DNA from: Gammaproteobacteria bacterium
GTDB taxonomy: Bacteria > Pseudomonadota > Gammaproteobacteria > Magnimaribacterales > Magnimaribacteraceae
Length of the DNA: 64,000 nt
Assembly: GCA_004214065.1 (NCBI GenBank)
Contig: SGZM01000002.1
Span: 1 to 64,000, forward strand
Direction: 5' to 3'
Of the stretch, positions 36,140-47,170 are shown piece after piece. Made by a program: the position numbers and the translations under genes. Every line of letters starts with the position of its first letter. The first letter of the stretch is position 1. The notes beneath the pieces were generated by a model. The model did not search any database and was not told where the DNA came from. It saw nothing but the letters and a program-made list of their open reading frames with translations.

Positions 36140-37579
36140 ATGAAATCAATTGAATTTCTTGAAGAACTAAAAGACCTAAAGAATTTTAAGAATATTGAGA
36201 TTGGCAGCATACATCTTGATAGTAGAGATGTTCAAAAGGATGGCATATTCTTTGCTTATAAAGGTAATGAGATGGACGGAAATACGTTCATTAAATCTGC
36301 GCTTGATAAAGGTGCAGCATTAGTTGTTTCTGACACTTACCAGAAAGATATTTCAGGTGTTATATATTTTGATCAGCTCAAAAAAAATATTGGTACATTC
36401 GTCTCAAGATTCTATAAAAATCCAAGTTCTAAGGTAAAAACCTTTTGTGTTACAGGTACAAATGGAAAGACTACATCTGTTGAAACTTTTTCTAGTATGA
36501 GTAACTTACTAGGAAATAAATGTGCCTATATGAGTACTATTAATTTTTCCAAAGATGGTTATTCATTAGAACAATCCAATCTCACAACTCCAAATTCTAT
36601 CAAAATCAATGGAAGCATTGCGGAAGCTTTAAAAAATGACGCTAAATTTTTTGCAATGGAAGCTTCTTCTCATGGCTTAGATCAAGATAGATTAAAAGGA
36701 CTAAGCATAGATTATGCCGTTTTGACTAGCTTTTCCCATGACCATCTTGACTATCATGGCAATTTAGAGAACTATAAATCTGCAAAACGAAAGTTATTTT
36801 TTAATTTAGACCCAAAAACAAGCATCATATGTATCGATAGTCCCTTTGGCAAACAGCTATATTCTGACTTAGTTATAGAAAATCATGATTCTTATAGTGT
36901 TTCTATAGAAGAAACAGCAGACTTTCAGGCTACTTTTGAAAAAAGCTCTTTGGGTTTAAAGGTAAATTTAAAGGCACTAGATAAATATTTTAATTTTGAA
37001 TTACAAACTATCTCAAGATATCTAGCTTCAAATGTGGTTTGTTCAATTGCAGCTTTAATTCTAGAGGGGGTTGACTCTGAATCTATTGCAGCAATCAGTA
37101 AAGAAATTAAATTACCCCAAGGAAGACTTGAAAAAATTATTAAAGATGACCGTATAATCTATATTGATTATGCCCATACACCAGAAGCATTAGAGTGTGC
37201 CTTGAAAGAGATTAGAAATTTTCATAAAGAACCTGTCTGGTGTCTATTTGGTTGCGGTGGCAATAGGGACAAAGAAAAGAGACCATTAATGGGGAGTATT
37301 GCTGAAAAATATTCTGATCATATAGTTATCACAAGTGATAATCCTAGGACTGAAAATAAAAGCGAAATAATAAGCGATATTCTTGAAGGTATATCCAATA
37401 AGAGAAAAGTTATACTTGAAGAGGATAGAAAAAAAGCAATAGAAACTGCTATTTCATCAATAAGAAATAATACGAAAAAAGATATTTTGTTAATTGCTGG
37501 AAAGGGGCATGAATCATATCAAGAAATTGATGGCTCTTTTTATGACTTTAATGACAAAAATATTATTCAATCTTTTTAG
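36140..37579 (+). CDS. murE: UDP-MurNAc-tripeptide synthetase
   Basis: A 479-residue Mur ligase adding the third stem residue. The ATP loop is [17 protein letters not shown]-type N-terminal HLDSRDVQKDGIFFAYKG, SSHGLDQDRL and DYAHTPEALE follow. The SDNPR motif indicates meso-diaminopimelate specificity rather than lysine. It starts immediately after the ftsI stop. Confidence 0.97.
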   Translation: MKSIEFLEELKDLKNFKNIEIGSIHLDSRDVQKDGIFFAYKGNEMDGNTFIKSALDKGAALVVSDTYQKDISGVIYFDQLKKNIGTFVSRFYKNPSSKVKTFCVTGTNGKTTSVETFSSMSNLLGNKCAYMSTINFSKDGYSLEQSNLTTPNSIKINGSIAEALKNDAKFFAMEASSHGLDQDRLKGLSIDYAVLTSFSHDHLDYHGNLENYKSAKRKLFFNLDPKTSIICIDSPFGKQLYSDLVIENHDSYSVSIEETADFQATFEKSSLGLKVNLKALDKYFNFELQTISRYLASNVVCSIAALILEGVDSESIAAISKEIKLPQGRLEKIIKDDRIIYIDYAHTPEALECALKEIRNFHKEPVWCLFGCGGNRDKEKRPLMGSIAEKYSDHIVITSDNPRTENKSEIISDILEGISNKRKVILEEDRKKAIETAISSIRNNTKKDILLIAGKGHESYQEIDGSFYDFNDKNIIQSF

Positions 37580-37589
37580 GTTTGCATAA

Positions 37590-38927
37590 ATGAAAAATCT
37601 AAAGCAACTGGCAGAGATTTCTAAAGGGAAATTATCAGGATCATCAATCAATATAGATAGTTTTAGTATTGATACTAGAACTATTAATCTCAATGAGGCT
37701 TATATTGCTCTTGAAGGCGAAAATTTTGATGGTCACGAATTTATTTCTGAAGCGGCCCTAAAAGGTGCTTCTGCTGTGATTGTTAATAAGCCTATTGAAG
37801 CAGATATTCCTCATATTATTGTTGCTGATACACTCGAATTCATGAAAAACATAGCCGAGTACAATCGTAATCAATTTAAAGGAAAGATGATAGGAATTAC
37901 AGGTACCAATGGCAAAACAACTACTAAGCAAATAGTTGCTAACTTATTAAATGGAACAAATCTTTGCCATAAAACTTTGGGGAATAAAAATAATCAGATC
38001 GGCGTACCTTATTCAATGCTCTCATTAGAGAATAAATATAAATATTCAGTTATTGAGATGGGAACAAGTGAACCTGGAGAGATAGAACTATTAAATGCTC
38101 GAGTAAAACCAGATATAGCAGCTATTACCAATGTCTCTATGGGGCACTTAGAGGGACTTCGGAATACTGAATCTATAGCTAAAGAGAAGGGCAATATATT
38201 AAATTTTTATTCCGATTCTGGAGTAGCAATTCTTCCAAGAGACTCTGAATTTTTTGATTTTTGGTCCGATAAAACTAATGCCAAAGAGATATCTAGTTTT
38301 GGTACCGATCAGAATTCTGACTTCAGGGTGGCTAATGCAGAAATTGATATAGAGAATAATTTAACCCATTTTCATTTGTATTTTGAGAATCAAAGAGAAG
38401 ATATGTCTATTAATGGCATAGGATTAAATAATTCTTTAAATGCTGCCTTGGCTACAGCAATAGGTCTTCATTGCGGCATTGAAATTAATGAAATTAAAAA
38501 CAGGCTGACACAAACTGACCTGCCTGAGAGAAGACTATCAGTTACAGAGTCATTAAATGGTTCACTTATGATTGATGATACTTATAACTCAAACCCTGCC
38601 TCTCTAAAGAATGCCCTAGATTCTTTAGACAAATTAGATAAAAAAAAGATATGCGTACTTGGGGAAATGAAAGAATTAGGATTAGATTCCAAGTTAATTC
38701 ATAAAGAAATGTACGAATATGCAAGCAAGAGAGTTGATAAAGTCTTATGTATAGGAAAATCTTGGTCAGAATGTGATTTTGATACCAATAAAGAACTAGA
38801 AATTTTTAATGATCAAGACCTACTTTATGATTACTTAGTTTCTATAATTGACGATAAGACTGTACTATTAGTCAAAGGGTCAAGATCTACCAGAATGGAT
38901 ATAATTGCCGATAAATTAAAAAAATAA
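37590..38927 (+). CDS. murF: UDP-MurNAc-tripeptide-D-Ala-D-Ala ligase
   Basis: A 445-residue Mur ligase that adds D-Ala-D-Ala. The N-terminal [28 protein letters not shown] loop [24 protein letters not shown] and [19 protein letters not shown] are typical. It overlaps the first base of mraY. Confidence 0.97.
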   Translation: MKNLKQLAEISKGKLSGSSINIDSFSIDTRTINLNEAYIALEGENFDGHEFISEAALKGASAVIVNKPIEADIPHIIVADTLEFMKNIAEYNRNQFKGKMIGITGTNGKTTTKQIVANLLNGTNLCHKTLGNKNNQIGVPYSMLSLENKYKYSVIEMGTSEPGEIELLNARVKPDIAAITNVSMGHLEGLRNTESIAKEKGNILNFYSDSGVAILPRDSEFFDFWSDKTNAKEISSFGTDQNSDFRVANAEIDIENNLTHFHLYFENQREDMSINGIGLNNSLNAALATAIGLHCGIEINEIKNRLTQTDLPERRLSVTESLNGSLMIDDTYNSNPASLKNALDSLDKLDKKKICVLGEMKELGLDSKLIHKEMYEYASKRVDKVLCIGKSWSECDFDTNKELEIFNDQDLLYDYLVSIIDDKTVLLVKGSRSTRMDIIADKLKK

Positions 38928-40009
38928 TGTTATTACCTATATTCGAATATCTGTCAGAATTTTTTGGACCATTCCGAGTTGTTGAATTCTTATCAACTAG
39001 AGCTATTTTGGCAACACTCACTTCATTACTTTTTTCTTTAATCTTGGGTCCTAAATTCATCAATAAGATGAAAGATATACAAATCCAACAAGTTGTAAGA
39101 ACAGAAGGTCCTGAAACTCACCTTTCAAAACAAGGTACACCTACCATGGGAGGTACATTAATATTAAGTTCTATATTTTTGAGTGTAATACTCTGGGGAG
39201 ACTGGGAAAACAGGTACCTTTGGGTTGCATTTCTTACTGCAATGTCCTTTGGAGTTCTTGGATGGGTTGATGACCGCTTAAAGATTAAACATAGATCAAG
39301 TGATGGACTTTCCGCTGGAAATAAAATCTTATGGCAGTCAGTTATAGCACTTCTAGCGTGCAGTTATTTATATTTTAGTCAGGAAAATATTTCAGAAACA
39401 AGTTTGATTGTTCCTTTCTTTAAAGATGTCTCTATCTCTCTTGGTTTGGGTTTTATTTTATTATCTTACTTAGTAGTAATAGGGACCAGCAATGCAGTAA
39501 ATTTAACTGATGGCTTAGACGGGTTAGCAATTTTACCTTGTGTAATGGTGGCAGCAGGCTTAGGAATCATAGGTTATTTAGCTGGGAATATCATTTATTC
39601 AGAATTTTTAAACATACCTTACTTACCCGGTACAGGAGAGATGATAGTTTTTTGTGGAGCTCTAGTTGGTTCTGGGATTGGTTTTTTATGGTTCAATACT
39701 TATCCTGCACAAGTATTTATGGGAGATGTTGGTTCCTTATCTCTTGGAGCATCTTTAGGCATCGTAACTGTCATAATCAGACATGAGTATGTTTTATTGG
39801 TTATGGGAGGACTTTTTGTTATTGAAGCTCTGTCTGTGATAGTTCAAGTAATCTCTTTCAAATTAACAGGAAAAAGAGTTTTTAATATGGCTCCGTTACA
39901 CCACCATTATGAGCTTAAGGGCTGGCCTGAACCAAGAGTAATAGTGAGATTTTGGATTATTACTTTTATGCTTGTTTTACTCGGGTTGGCGTTATTAAGA
40001 CTTAGATAA
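38927..40009 (+). CDS. mraY: Phospho-MurNAc-pentapeptide translocase
   Basis: A 360-residue ten-helix integral membrane enzyme making lipid I on undecaprenyl phosphate. Conserved loops are [45 protein letters not shown] and [13 protein letters not shown]. Length equals E. coli MraY. Its start shares a base with the murF stop. Confidence 0.98.
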   Translation: MLLPIFEYLSEFFGPFRVVEFLSTRAILATLTSLLFSLILGPKFINKMKDIQIQQVVRTEGPETHLSKQGTPTMGGTLILSSIFLSVILWGDWENRYLWVAFLTAMSFGVLGWVDDRLKIKHRSSDGLSAGNKILWQSVIALLACSYLYFSQENISETSLIVPFFKDVSISLGLGFILLSYLVVIGTSNAVNLTDGLDGLAILPCVMVAAGLGIIGYLAGNIIYSEFLNIPYLPGTGEMIVFCGALVGSGIGFLWFNTYPAQVFMGDVGSLSLGASLGIVTVIIRHEYVLLVMGGLFVIEALSVIVQVISFKLTGKRVFNMAPLHHHYELKGWPEPRVIVRFWIITFMLVLLGLALLRLR

Positions 40010-40014
40010 TACCT

Positions 40015-41322
40015 GTGCAAGAGAAGATACCTTTAGTTATTGGTTTCGGTGTAACAGGAAAGTCTATAATAAATTACCTTGCAGATTCTCATTCAGAGAT
40101 CTTCCTAATAGAAGAGTGGGAAGAAAACCCTTCTTTAGAAGAAATAAAAAATATTGAATTAAAGGTTCATATAAATCCAGATATTAATGAAGAGTTATTT
40201 CAAAATATATCTAGAATATACTCTAGTCCGGGAGTTTCTGGCCAGCATGAAATATTTTCTTATGCTAAAAAATACAATATAAAGGTTTCCTCCGACATAG
40301 AAGAGTACCTAACTGCTCAAGAGGGTATTAAGGTTTTAGTAACTGGCACTAACGGAAAGACATCAACTTGTCTAATTATTGAGACGTTGTTTAAGTCAGT
40401 GTTTCCAAGCTTAACAATCTCAGTTCTAGGAAATATTGGTAACCCTGTTCTGCCGCACATAAAAGATGATATAGATATATCAATTATAGAGGTCTCGAGC
40501 TTTCAGTTAGAACTTTTAAATGAAATAGAGTTTGATATAGGGTTATTGCTTAATATTGAACAAGACCATATGGATAGATATTTAAGTTACCAAGACTATG
40601 AGAACATTAAATTTTTAGTACTGAAATATTCTTTATTTAACATATCTTACGACGATACCGATAGAGGTTTAAGCAACCCTTTAAATTATAAGGATATAGA
40701 GATACCCCAAGCTGTATTGGAGCTACCAACTTTTAAAAATTGGCCAATGCATGACATAGAAAATCTAAGAGCTAGTTTGGCTGTATTAAAGTGTTATTAC
40801 GAGAATTTTTATAACTCTTCATTTGACGAACTTACTCTTTCTAAAGAACTAGAAAGAGCCTTTATGGATTTTAGAAAGCCACCCCACAGATTTGAGATTA
40901 TAGAAAATTCTCTTGGAATAAATTTTATCAATGACTCAAAAGCTACAAATTTAGATGCAATGTTAAAAGCCATCAAAGCTGTTAACGAACTAAAGAAAGA
41001 TCAAGAAAGTATCCATCTAATATGCGGAGGAGATTTAAAGGAACAAGATACAAATTCAATAGATCTTAAAAGTATAAGCAGTGTTAGTAGAGTTTTAATT
41101 TATGGGAAAGATAAGGAGATATTATTTCAATCGATGAGACAGTATACAGAATGCCTCCTTGTAAATGACCTGGACGAGGCTGTGATGGAAGCAATGAAAC
41201 TTTCAAAAGAAGGAGATTATGTGATGCTTTCACCTGCTTGCTCGAGTCTTGATATGTTTATCAACTATCAAGAAAGAGGAGATAAATTTAAAAGGCTTAT
41301 AGAAGATTTATTAGATGAGTAG
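40015..41322 (+). CDS. murD: UDP-MurNAc-L-Ala-D-Glu ligase
   Basis: A 435-residue Mur ligase adding D-glutamate. The start is GTG. VIGFGVTGKSIINYL is the UDP-binding loop, VTGTNGKTSTCLI the ATP loop, GNIGNPVL, EVSSFQLE and FINDSKATNLDA complete the signature; SPACSSLDMF is at the C terminus. It overlaps ftsW by 8 bases. Confidence 0.96.
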   Translation: MQEKIPLVIGFGVTGKSIINYLADSHSEIFLIEEWEENPSLEEIKNIELKVHINPDINEELFQNISRIYSSPGVSGQHEIFSYAKKYNIKVSSDIEEYLTAQEGIKVLVTGTNGKTSTCLIIETLFKSVFPSLTISVLGNIGNPVLPHIKDDIDISIIEVSSFQLELLNEIEFDIGLLLNIEQDHMDRYLSYQDYENIKFLVLKYSLFNISYDDTDRGLSNPLNYKDIEIPQAVLELPTFKNWPMHDIENLRASLAVLKCYYENFYNSSFDELTLSKELERAFMDFRKPPHRFEIIENSLGINFINDSKATNLDAMLKAIKAVNELKKDQESIHLICGGDLKEQDTNSIDLKSISSVSRVLIYGKDKEILFQSMRQYTECLLVNDLDEAVMEAMKLSKEGDYVMLSPACSSLDMFINYQERGDKFKRLIEDLLDE

Positions 41323-42484
41323 AATAAATTTCCTTGAGAATTTTGATTATCTAAAACTAGACTATGTCTTGATATCTTTATTCTTTGTTATTAGCTTCTG
41401 TGGCTTGTTGATACTGGCTTCTGCTTCAGTCCATTTTTCTGATTCAATATATGGTAATCCTTCAGCAGTTTTTAACAGACAATTCTTTTATTTTCTCCTG
41501 GGTGTATCAGGTTTATTAATTTTTTTTTTACTGCCTCTAAGTTTTTGGTCAAACTATGATCGGGTACTATTAACCTTAGGATTTCTATTACTATTATTTG
41601 TTTTTGTTCCTGGTGTAGGCGTTGAAGTTAATGGAGCAAATAGGTGGATCAGATTTGCTGGGTTTGGTTTACAACCTTCAGAGATAATGAAATTTCTTAG
41701 TATTTTATATGTCTCTTGTTATTCAGTTAGAAGAATTAAAGAGATTCAATCTCATTGGCTAGGTTTTTTTAGACCGGCACTAATTATTGTCAGTATAATT
41801 TCTGTGATTTTAATTCAACCAGATTTGGGATCTTCAGCTGTTATTTTTATATCTGTTTTGGGGGTTTTATTTGTTGCTGGTGTCAAAATAAGACAATTTT
41901 TAATCGTCGCTCTTTTGGGCCTAATTGGGATTTCTTTAATGATAATTTTTGTGCCTTGGAGGTGGGAAAGGATCATTTCTTTTATTGATCCTTGGAGCAA
42001 TCCATGGGGAAGCGGTTATCAGTTAACCTTATCTTTAATGTCTATAGGAAGAGGTGATTGGTTTGGTGTTGGTTTAGGGGAAGGTCTCATGAAGATGGGA
42101 TACTTACCGGATGCTCATACAGATTTTATATTTTCTGTGATAGTGGAAGAAACTGGAATATTAGGTGGCTTATTGATTGTTTCTCTTTTATTTGGGCTCT
42201 CTTTCAGAGTCTTCTACATAGGACGAGAATCTTTGATAAGAAAGAATTTCTTTGGTTTTTATTTTTCATATGGAGTAGCCTTGTTGCTTGGATTGCATAC
42301 TTTTATAAATGTCGGGGTGGCTTGTGGACTTTTACCTACAAAAGGGTTAACCCTTCCTTTGATTAGTGCAGGAGGAACCAATCTTATAATTGTTTGTTTA
42401 ATGATAGGAATCATATTGAGAGTTGATTACGAAAATAAAAATTCTATGCCAGTGCCAAACTTTAATCGAAGAGCAAAATTTTAA
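41315..42484 (+). CDS. ftsW: Septal peptidoglycan glycosyltransferase FtsW
   Basis: A 389-residue SEDS-family membrane polymerase with about ten helices. ANRWIRFAGFGLQPSEIMKF, QPDLGSSAVIF, DPWSNPWGSGYQLTLSLMSIGRG and PDAHTDFIFSVIVEE carry the family signature and the catalytic Asp; GLTLPLISAGGTNLI is the C-terminal motif. It works with FtsI. It shares the TAATG junction with murG. Confidence 0.97.
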   Translation: MSRINFLENFDYLKLDYVLISLFFVISFCGLLILASASVHFSDSIYGNPSAVFNRQFFYFLLGVSGLLIFFLLPLSFWSNYDRVLLTLGFLLLLFVFVPGVGVEVNGANRWIRFAGFGLQPSEIMKFLSILYVSCYSVRRIKEIQSHWLGFFRPALIIVSIISVILIQPDLGSSAVIFISVLGVLFVAGVKIRQFLIVALLGLIGISLMIIFVPWRWERIISFIDPWSNPWGSGYQLTLSLMSIGRGDWFGVGLGEGLMKMGYLPDAHTDFIFSVIVEETGILGGLLIVSLLFGLSFRVFYIGRESLIRKNFFGFYFSYGVALLLGLHTFINVGVACGLLPTKGLTLPLISAGGTNLIIVCLMIGIILRVDYENKNSMPVPNFNRRAKF

Positions 42485-43548
42485 TGAATATTTTAATAAT
42501 AGCTGGAGGAACAGGAGGGCATGTTTATCCGGCCTTAAGCATTGCACGAGAATTTAATCAAAAAGGTCACTCTATATCTTGGATAGGTCAGGAGGGTAGT
42601 CTAGAAGAGAGAATTTGTCTTGATGAAAAGTATTTATTTTATCACGTGAAAAGTAAAGGCTATCTGGGCAAAGGTTTCATTCAAAAGCTTGTGGCGCTTT
42701 ATTTTTTCAAAGTAGCATTTATAAAAAGTTTTTTTTTAATAAAAAAGATCAAACCTGACTTAGTCATATCAATGGGAGGTTACGTTACGCTTGGTCCTGC
42801 TTTGGTAGGTTCTTTCTTCTCGCCATTATTCATTCATGAACAAAATAGTATTGTAGGATTAGCTAATAAAATATTGCATAGAAGATCACAAATTACTTTT
42901 GAAGCATTTCCTGAAACTTTTAGAAATTTTAAGCATAAAGTAGCTTGTGTCGGGAACCCTGTTAGAAAAGAAATAGCTGATCTATCTCATAAAGAGATAA
43001 GAGACTCTTCAATGTTTAGGATTCTGGTCTTGGGTGGTAGCCAAGGCTCTAAACAAATAAATGAGATTATAACTAGTGCCTTAAATCATAAAACAATCTC
43101 TCCAAAATGGTCTTTTGTCCATCAAACCGGGAAATTAGAGCACTATGACCTGAAGCAGGCTTACATCAATTCAGGAGCTAAATTTGAAATTAAAGAATAT
43201 ATTCATGACATGGCTAGCGAATATAGGAATTGCGATATTATTATTTCCCGTTCTGGAGCCATGACTGTTAGTGAAATTTGTTCTGCCGGTAAACCATCAA
43301 TCCTTTTACCCTTACCTTGGTCTGCTGACAATCATCAACGCATTAATGCCATGTATCTTCATGAAAAAGGAGCCGCGGAGGTAATAGAATCAAATATTTC
43401 AAATTCTGAGAGTCTTTTTAACCTATTAATTGGATTAGAAAACAATCATAATAAAAGGAAATCTATGATGCATGCAGCTTCTAAGGTCTTCCCTGAATTT
43501 ACTTCTGAAAAAATTTATAAGATTATTTATGAATCCCTCAAAATATAG
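42484..43548 (+). CDS. murG: Lipid II synthase MurG
   Basis: A 354-residue GT28 glycosyltransferase that adds GlcNAc to lipid I. The GGTGGHVYPALSIA loop, SMGGYVTLGP, HEQNSIVGLANK, VLGGSQGSKQINE, and the UDP-sugar site ISRSGAMTVSEIC with PLPWSADNHQ are present. It overlaps murC by 20 bases. Confidence 0.97.
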   Translation: MNILIIAGGTGGHVYPALSIAREFNQKGHSISWIGQEGSLEERICLDEKYLFYHVKSKGYLGKGFIQKLVALYFFKVAFIKSFFLIKKIKPDLVISMGGYVTLGPALVGSFFSPLFIHEQNSIVGLANKILHRRSQITFEAFPETFRNFKHKVACVGNPVRKEIADLSHKEIRDSSMFRILVLGGSQGSKQINEIITSALNHKTISPKWSFVHQTGKLEHYDLKQAYINSGAKFEIKEYIHDMASEYRNCDIIISRSGAMTVSEICSAGKPSILLPLPWSADNHQRINAMYLHEKGAAEVIESNISNSESLFNLLIGLENNHNKRKSMMHAASKVFPEFTSEKIYKIIYESLKI

Positions 43549-44929
43549 CCTTAACAATATCCATTTTATTGGTATTGGTGGAAGTGGTATGAGTGGTATT
43601 GCGGAAGTCCTTAATAATTTAGGCTATAAGATTTCAGGTTCTGATAATGCAAAATCTTCTAATACTCAACGATTAGAAGACTTGGGTATACAAATTGCAT
43701 ATGAGCATAGTGCATCTAATCTTGATGGCATCGATATGGTAGTCAAGTCAACAGCTATTGCTGATGATAACTCAGAAATAATTGAAGCTAAGAGGCGTTT
43801 AATTCCAATTCTTGCTAGAGCTGAAATGCTATCTAGTTTAATGAATAATAAAAGAGGCATAGCTATTGCTGGAACGCATGGCAAGACAACCACCACCAGT
43901 TTAGTAGCATCTATAATGAGTAATGCAGGTCTCGACCCAACCTTCATAAATGGTGGAATTATTAACAGTTTCAATTCCAATGCTCAATTAGGAAAAGGAG
44001 ATTATTTAATTGCTGAAGCTGATGAGAGCGATCAATCTTTCTTGTTATTGCAGCCCTCGGTATCAGTCATAACTAATATAGAACCAGATCATTTAGTGAA
44101 CTATGATGATAGTTTTCTGAACTTAAAAAATGCCTTTTTACAATTTATTAAAAATCTACCTTTCAATGGATTTTCTATTGTCTGTGGAGATGATGAAGTT
44201 ATTAAGGACTTAAAAACTAACTTTCAAAGACCTCTTATTAGTTACGGTTTTGAGATAGATAATGATTTTGTCTTGTCTGACTATAATTCTATTGGAACTC
44301 AATCTTATTTTAAGATGACATCCGATTCAGGATCAGTTGATCTAACTCTAAATATGCTTGGTAAGCACAATGCCCTTAATGCGGCTGCAGCCACGATCCT
44401 TTGTTTACAGGAAGGTATCTCTATTGATGTTATTCAAGAATCACTTAATAGTTTTATGGGTATAGATAGGCGTATGCAAATTTTAGGTGAGCATAGTATT
44501 AATAATCATAGTTGCATATATTTCGATGATTATGGTCATCATCCAACAGAAATAGAAAAAACAATAGAAGCTATTAAAGATTCCTACCCGGATCATAAGG
44601 TCGTAATGGTTTTTCAGCCCCACAGATATACTAGAACTAAAGATTTATTTCATGAGTTTGTACAAGTTTTACGTCAAGTTGATCAATTATTACTTCTTGA
44701 TATTTATTCTGCAGGAGAAGATGAACTAGATGGGGTAGACAGTGATAACTTACAAAAGTCATTGATTGATACAGGGTTCGACTCTGTTGAGTTAATAAAA
44801 GATAACCAAAGGGTAATCGATAATATTGATAAAAACATTGATTCAGATACTGTATTTGTATTTCAAGGCGCAGGAGATATATCTGCAATAAGCCAGCAGA
44901 TAAAAAGTGATTTTTTTTCAGATGGATAA
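43529..44929 (+). CDS. murC: UDP-MurNAc-L-Ala ligase
   Basis: A 466-residue Mur ligase adding the first stem residue. I chose ATG 43529 (MNPSKYSLNNIHFIGIGG), since the longer frame adds 19 residues overlapping murG. Motifs: HFIGIGGSGMSGIAEVL, GTHGKTTTTSLVA, EADESDQSFL, DDYGHHPTEI and QPHRYTRT. murB is not next to it. A run of eight T lies just before its stop. It overlaps ddl by 8 bases. Confidence 0.96.
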   Translation: MNPSKYSLNNIHFIGIGGSGMSGIAEVLNNLGYKISGSDNAKSSNTQRLEDLGIQIAYEHSASNLDGIDMVVKSTAIADDNSEIIEAKRRLIPILARAEMLSSLMNNKRGIAIAGTHGKTTTTSLVASIMSNAGLDPTFINGGIINSFNSNAQLGKGDYLIAEADESDQSFLLLQPSVSVITNIEPDHLVNYDDSFLNLKNAFLQFIKNLPFNGFSIVCGDDEVIKDLKTNFQRPLISYGFEIDNDFVLSDYNSIGTQSYFKMTSDSGSVDLTLNMLGKHNALNAAAATILCLQEGISIDVIQESLNSFMGIDRRMQILGEHSINNHSCIYFDDYGHHPTEIEKTIEAIKDSYPDHKVVMVFQPHRYTRTKDLFHEFVQVLRQVDQLLLLDIYSAGEDELDGVDSDNLQKSLIDTGFDSVELIKDNQRVIDNIDKNIDSDTVFVFQGAGDISAISQQIKSDFFSDG

Positions 44930-45875
44930 TAAATCTTTATTAAGAAAAAGTAATATCTTAGTTCTTTCTGGAGGCTGGTCAGCTGAAAGAGAAATATCTA
45001 TCAGGTCCGGATCGGCAGTCGCTGATGCTTTACAAAGAAATGACATTTCATTCACTCACATTGATCTGAAGTCCAAAGAAGACGCTCAAGACTTATCTGA
45101 AGAATATGATTTAGCCTTTATTGCTTTGCATGGAAGAGGAGGTGAGGATGGATTTATTCAAGAAGTTTTGGAATCTAAAAGCATTAAATACACTGGCAGT
45201 GATTCAAAATCCTGCAAGGTTTCATTAAACAAAATTGAAGCTAAAAAGATATGGCGAGATTTACTTTTACCTACACCTGACTTTGTAGAAATTAACCAAG
45301 CTGGAACGCCTAATATGAAATTAACTCCTCACTTGTCTGGTGGAGATGATATAACCGCTTTAGATAAAACTTTTGTAGTTAAGCCAGCAAATGAAGGCTC
45401 AAGTTATGGAATATCTATTGTCAGACCAGGTATAGGTAGTCTAGAGGGCGCAATGAAGAAAGCATCTCAATTTGATTCTTCTATTTTAGTCGAAGCATTT
45501 GTAGAAGGCAGAGAGCTAACCGTCTCAATTTTAGATGATGAAGTCTTGCATCCTATTTTTATACAACCTTCGGGCGAATTTTATGATTTTGAATCCAAAT
45601 ACTCTAACTCCGGCACTAAGTATATTAAAGCTGATTTATCCAATGAAAAACTAGAGGAAATTAAAGATTACGCTTGGCATGCGTTCTCTACCTTGGGATG
45701 TAAAAATTGGGGAAGAGTCGATTTTATAGAGGACGAAGAGGGAAACTTTCAAATAATTGAGGTAAATACTGTTCCTGGTTTAACAGAAACAAGCTTATTC
45801 CCTAAGGCTGCTTCATATGCGGGTTTATCTTTTGATGAAGTGGTAATGAAAGTGCTTCAATTATCTTGCAAATAG
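44922..45875 (+). CDS. ddl: D-alanine-D-alanine ligase
   Basis: A 317-residue ATP-grasp enzyme of ordinary length. The ATG at 44922 is preferred to a GTG 15 bases upstream. Signature: LSGGWSAEREISIRSG, ALHGRGGEDGFIQ, FVVKPANEGSSYGI, and the metal-binding FQIIEVNTVPGLT. In most gammaproteobacteria ftsQ-ftsA-ftsZ follow; here the cluster ends, and the rpsF promoter begins inside its last codons. Confidence 0.96.
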   Translation: MDNKSLLRKSNILVLSGGWSAEREISIRSGSAVADALQRNDISFTHIDLKSKEDAQDLSEEYDLAFIALHGRGGEDGFIQEVLESKSIKYTGSDSKSCKVSLNKIEAKKIWRDLLLPTPDFVEINQAGTPNMKLTPHLSGGDDITALDKTFVVKPANEGSSYGISIVRPGIGSLEGAMKKASQFDSSILVEAFVEGRELTVSILDDEVLHPIFIQPSGEFYDFESKYSNSGTKYIKADLSNEKLEEIKDYAWHAFSTLGCKNWGRVDFIEDEEGNFQIIEVNTVPGLTETSLFPKAASYAGLSFDEVVMKVLQLSCK

Positions 45876-45894
45876 CTAGACTTAGCCATAAAAT
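45866..45894 (+). promoter_or_regulatory. Promoter of rpsF-rpsR-rplI
   Basis: TTGCAA (within the last codons of ddl) and TAAAAT are 17 bases apart. The -10 is followed by GCAGCGCACC, a GC-rich discriminator like that of rplM. It fits a ribosomal-protein promoter 57 bases before rpsF. Confidence 0.65.
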
Positions 45895-45950
45895 GCAGCG
45901 CACCTTGCTCTACATAGCTTATATGAGAGCTTTAAACCAAAAGGAAAATA

Positions 45951-46430
45951 ATGAGAAATTACGAAATAGTCTTTTTAGTACACCCTGATCAATCCGATCA
46001 GACCTCATCCATAATATCCAAGTTAGATAAGCTGGTAAATGACTCTGGCGGAAATGTTCATCGCTCTGAAAATATTGGAAATAGAAAATTGGCATATCCT
46101 ATTCAAGATCAATTTAAAGCAAGTTATGGACTTCTCAACGTAGAATGTAACCAAGAAACTATTAATGAGATAAAGAACTCTTTTAAATTTAATGACTCAA
46201 TCATTAGGAATCTAGTTCTTAGTGTTAATAAAATTCACAAAGACACCTCTTCACTTCTTATGCAAACTAAAGAAGATAATGAAAAAGATACATACCAAGA
46301 AGCTAGGGATGCTGCAAATAAAGCAGAAGAGAGAGAAGCCCAAAACGCTTCTAAAACTGAAAAACCTGCAGATATAAAATCAAGCTCAAATGAAGCTCCA
46401 GAAGAAGAAACTAAAAAGGAGGGCGAGTAA
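45951..46430 (+). CDS. rpsF: 30S ribosomal protein S6
   Basis: A 159-residue S6. The first ~95 residues are the canonical fold ([34 protein letters not shown]). The C-terminal ~60 residues form a charged tail rich in Glu, Lys and Ala, longer than in E. coli (131-135 residues), where the tail carries added glutamates. Good AAGGAAAA ribosome site. It overlaps rpsR by 1 base. Confidence 0.95.
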   Translation: MRNYEIVFLVHPDQSDQTSSIISKLDKLVNDSGGNVHRSENIGNRKLAYPIQDQFKASYGLLNVECNQETINEIKNSFKFNDSIIRNLVLSVNKIHKDTSSLLMQTKEDNEKDTYQEARDAANKAEEREAQNASKTEKPADIKSSSNEAPEEETKKEGE

Positions 46431-46693
46431 TGGCTAAAAAACAAAAGAAAAATTTTAAGAGAAAAAGCGATTTTGATAACAGACCTAAATATTGTAAATT
46501 TACATCGTTAGGAATTGAAGAAGTTGATTTCAAAGATATAAAGCTTCTTAAGGAATACATAACAGAAACAGGAAAAATAATACCTGCAAGAATGACTGGT
46601 ACTTCTGCAAAATACCAAAGACAACTCAACAAAGCTGTGAAAAGAGCAAGACATCTTGCGCTCTTGCCATATACAGATTCACATTATAATTAA
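46430..46693 (+). CDS. rpsR: 30S ribosomal protein S18
   Basis: An 87-residue S18, S6's partner on the 30S platform. YKDI-type core [27 protein letters not shown] and [21 protein letters not shown] are highly conserved. The N terminus is basic ([13 protein letters not shown]). It sits between S6 and L9 with gaps of a few bases. Confidence 0.97.
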   Translation: MAKKQKKNFKRKSDFDNRPKYCKFTSLGIEEVDFKDIKLLKEYITETGKIIPARMTGTSAKYQRQLNKAVKRARHLALLPYTDSHYN

Positions 46694-46696
46694 GCT

Positions 46697-47152
46697 ATGG
46701 AAGTAATACTTTTAGAAAAAGTTGCCCAATTAGGTGATCCGGGAGATTTGGTTAATGTTAAATCAGGTTACGGTCGCAATTTCCTAATACCCACAGGAAA
46801 AGCTGTAAGAGCAGATGAAGAGAATAAGGCAGAATATGAAAAAAGACGGGAAGCTCTTATTTCTGCTGAAGCTGATAGAAAAGATGCAGCTATAAAATTA
46901 TCAGAATCTATGGGATCTTTATCTATTGCGATTAAAGCACCAGTTTCAGAAGAAGGCACGCTTTATGGATCAATAGGTACTAGGGAAATTTCGGAAGCTT
47001 TGATAGAAAAAGGCTTCGAAATTGAAAAAAGCGCAGTTCGCTTGCCAGAAGGTGTGTTAAAAGAAGTAGGGGATTATACTATTGATATAGAATTACATCC
47101 CGAAGTCATAACACCTATTTCCCTATCAGTTTCAGCTTCAGAAGAAAGTTAA
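46697..47152 (+). CDS. rplI: 50S ribosomal protein L9
   Basis: A 151-residue L9 with the N-terminal domain MEVILLEKVAQLGDPGDLVNVKSGYGRNFLIPTGKA (broken here by residues as read), a long connecting helix rich in Ala, Glu and Lys, and the C-terminal rRNA-binding domain with GTLYGSIGTREISEAL and DIELHPEV. Length matches E. coli (149). It ends the ribosomal operon; dnaB follows after 62 bases. Confidence 0.95.
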   Translation: MEVILLEKVAQLGDPGDLVNVKSGYGRNFLIPTGKAVRADEENKAEYEKRREALISAEADRKDAAIKLSESMGSLSIAIKAPVSEEGTLYGSIGTREISEALIEKGFEIEKSAVRLPEGVLKEVGDYTIDIELHPEVITPISLSVSASEES

Positions 47153-47170
47153 AAAGTAACTTGTCTTAAA

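Noticed and set aside
44911-44918. Run of eight T near the murC stop as a phase-variable tract
   Set aside because: Homopolymer runs of this size are frequent in this AT-rich sequence and both genes read through intact.
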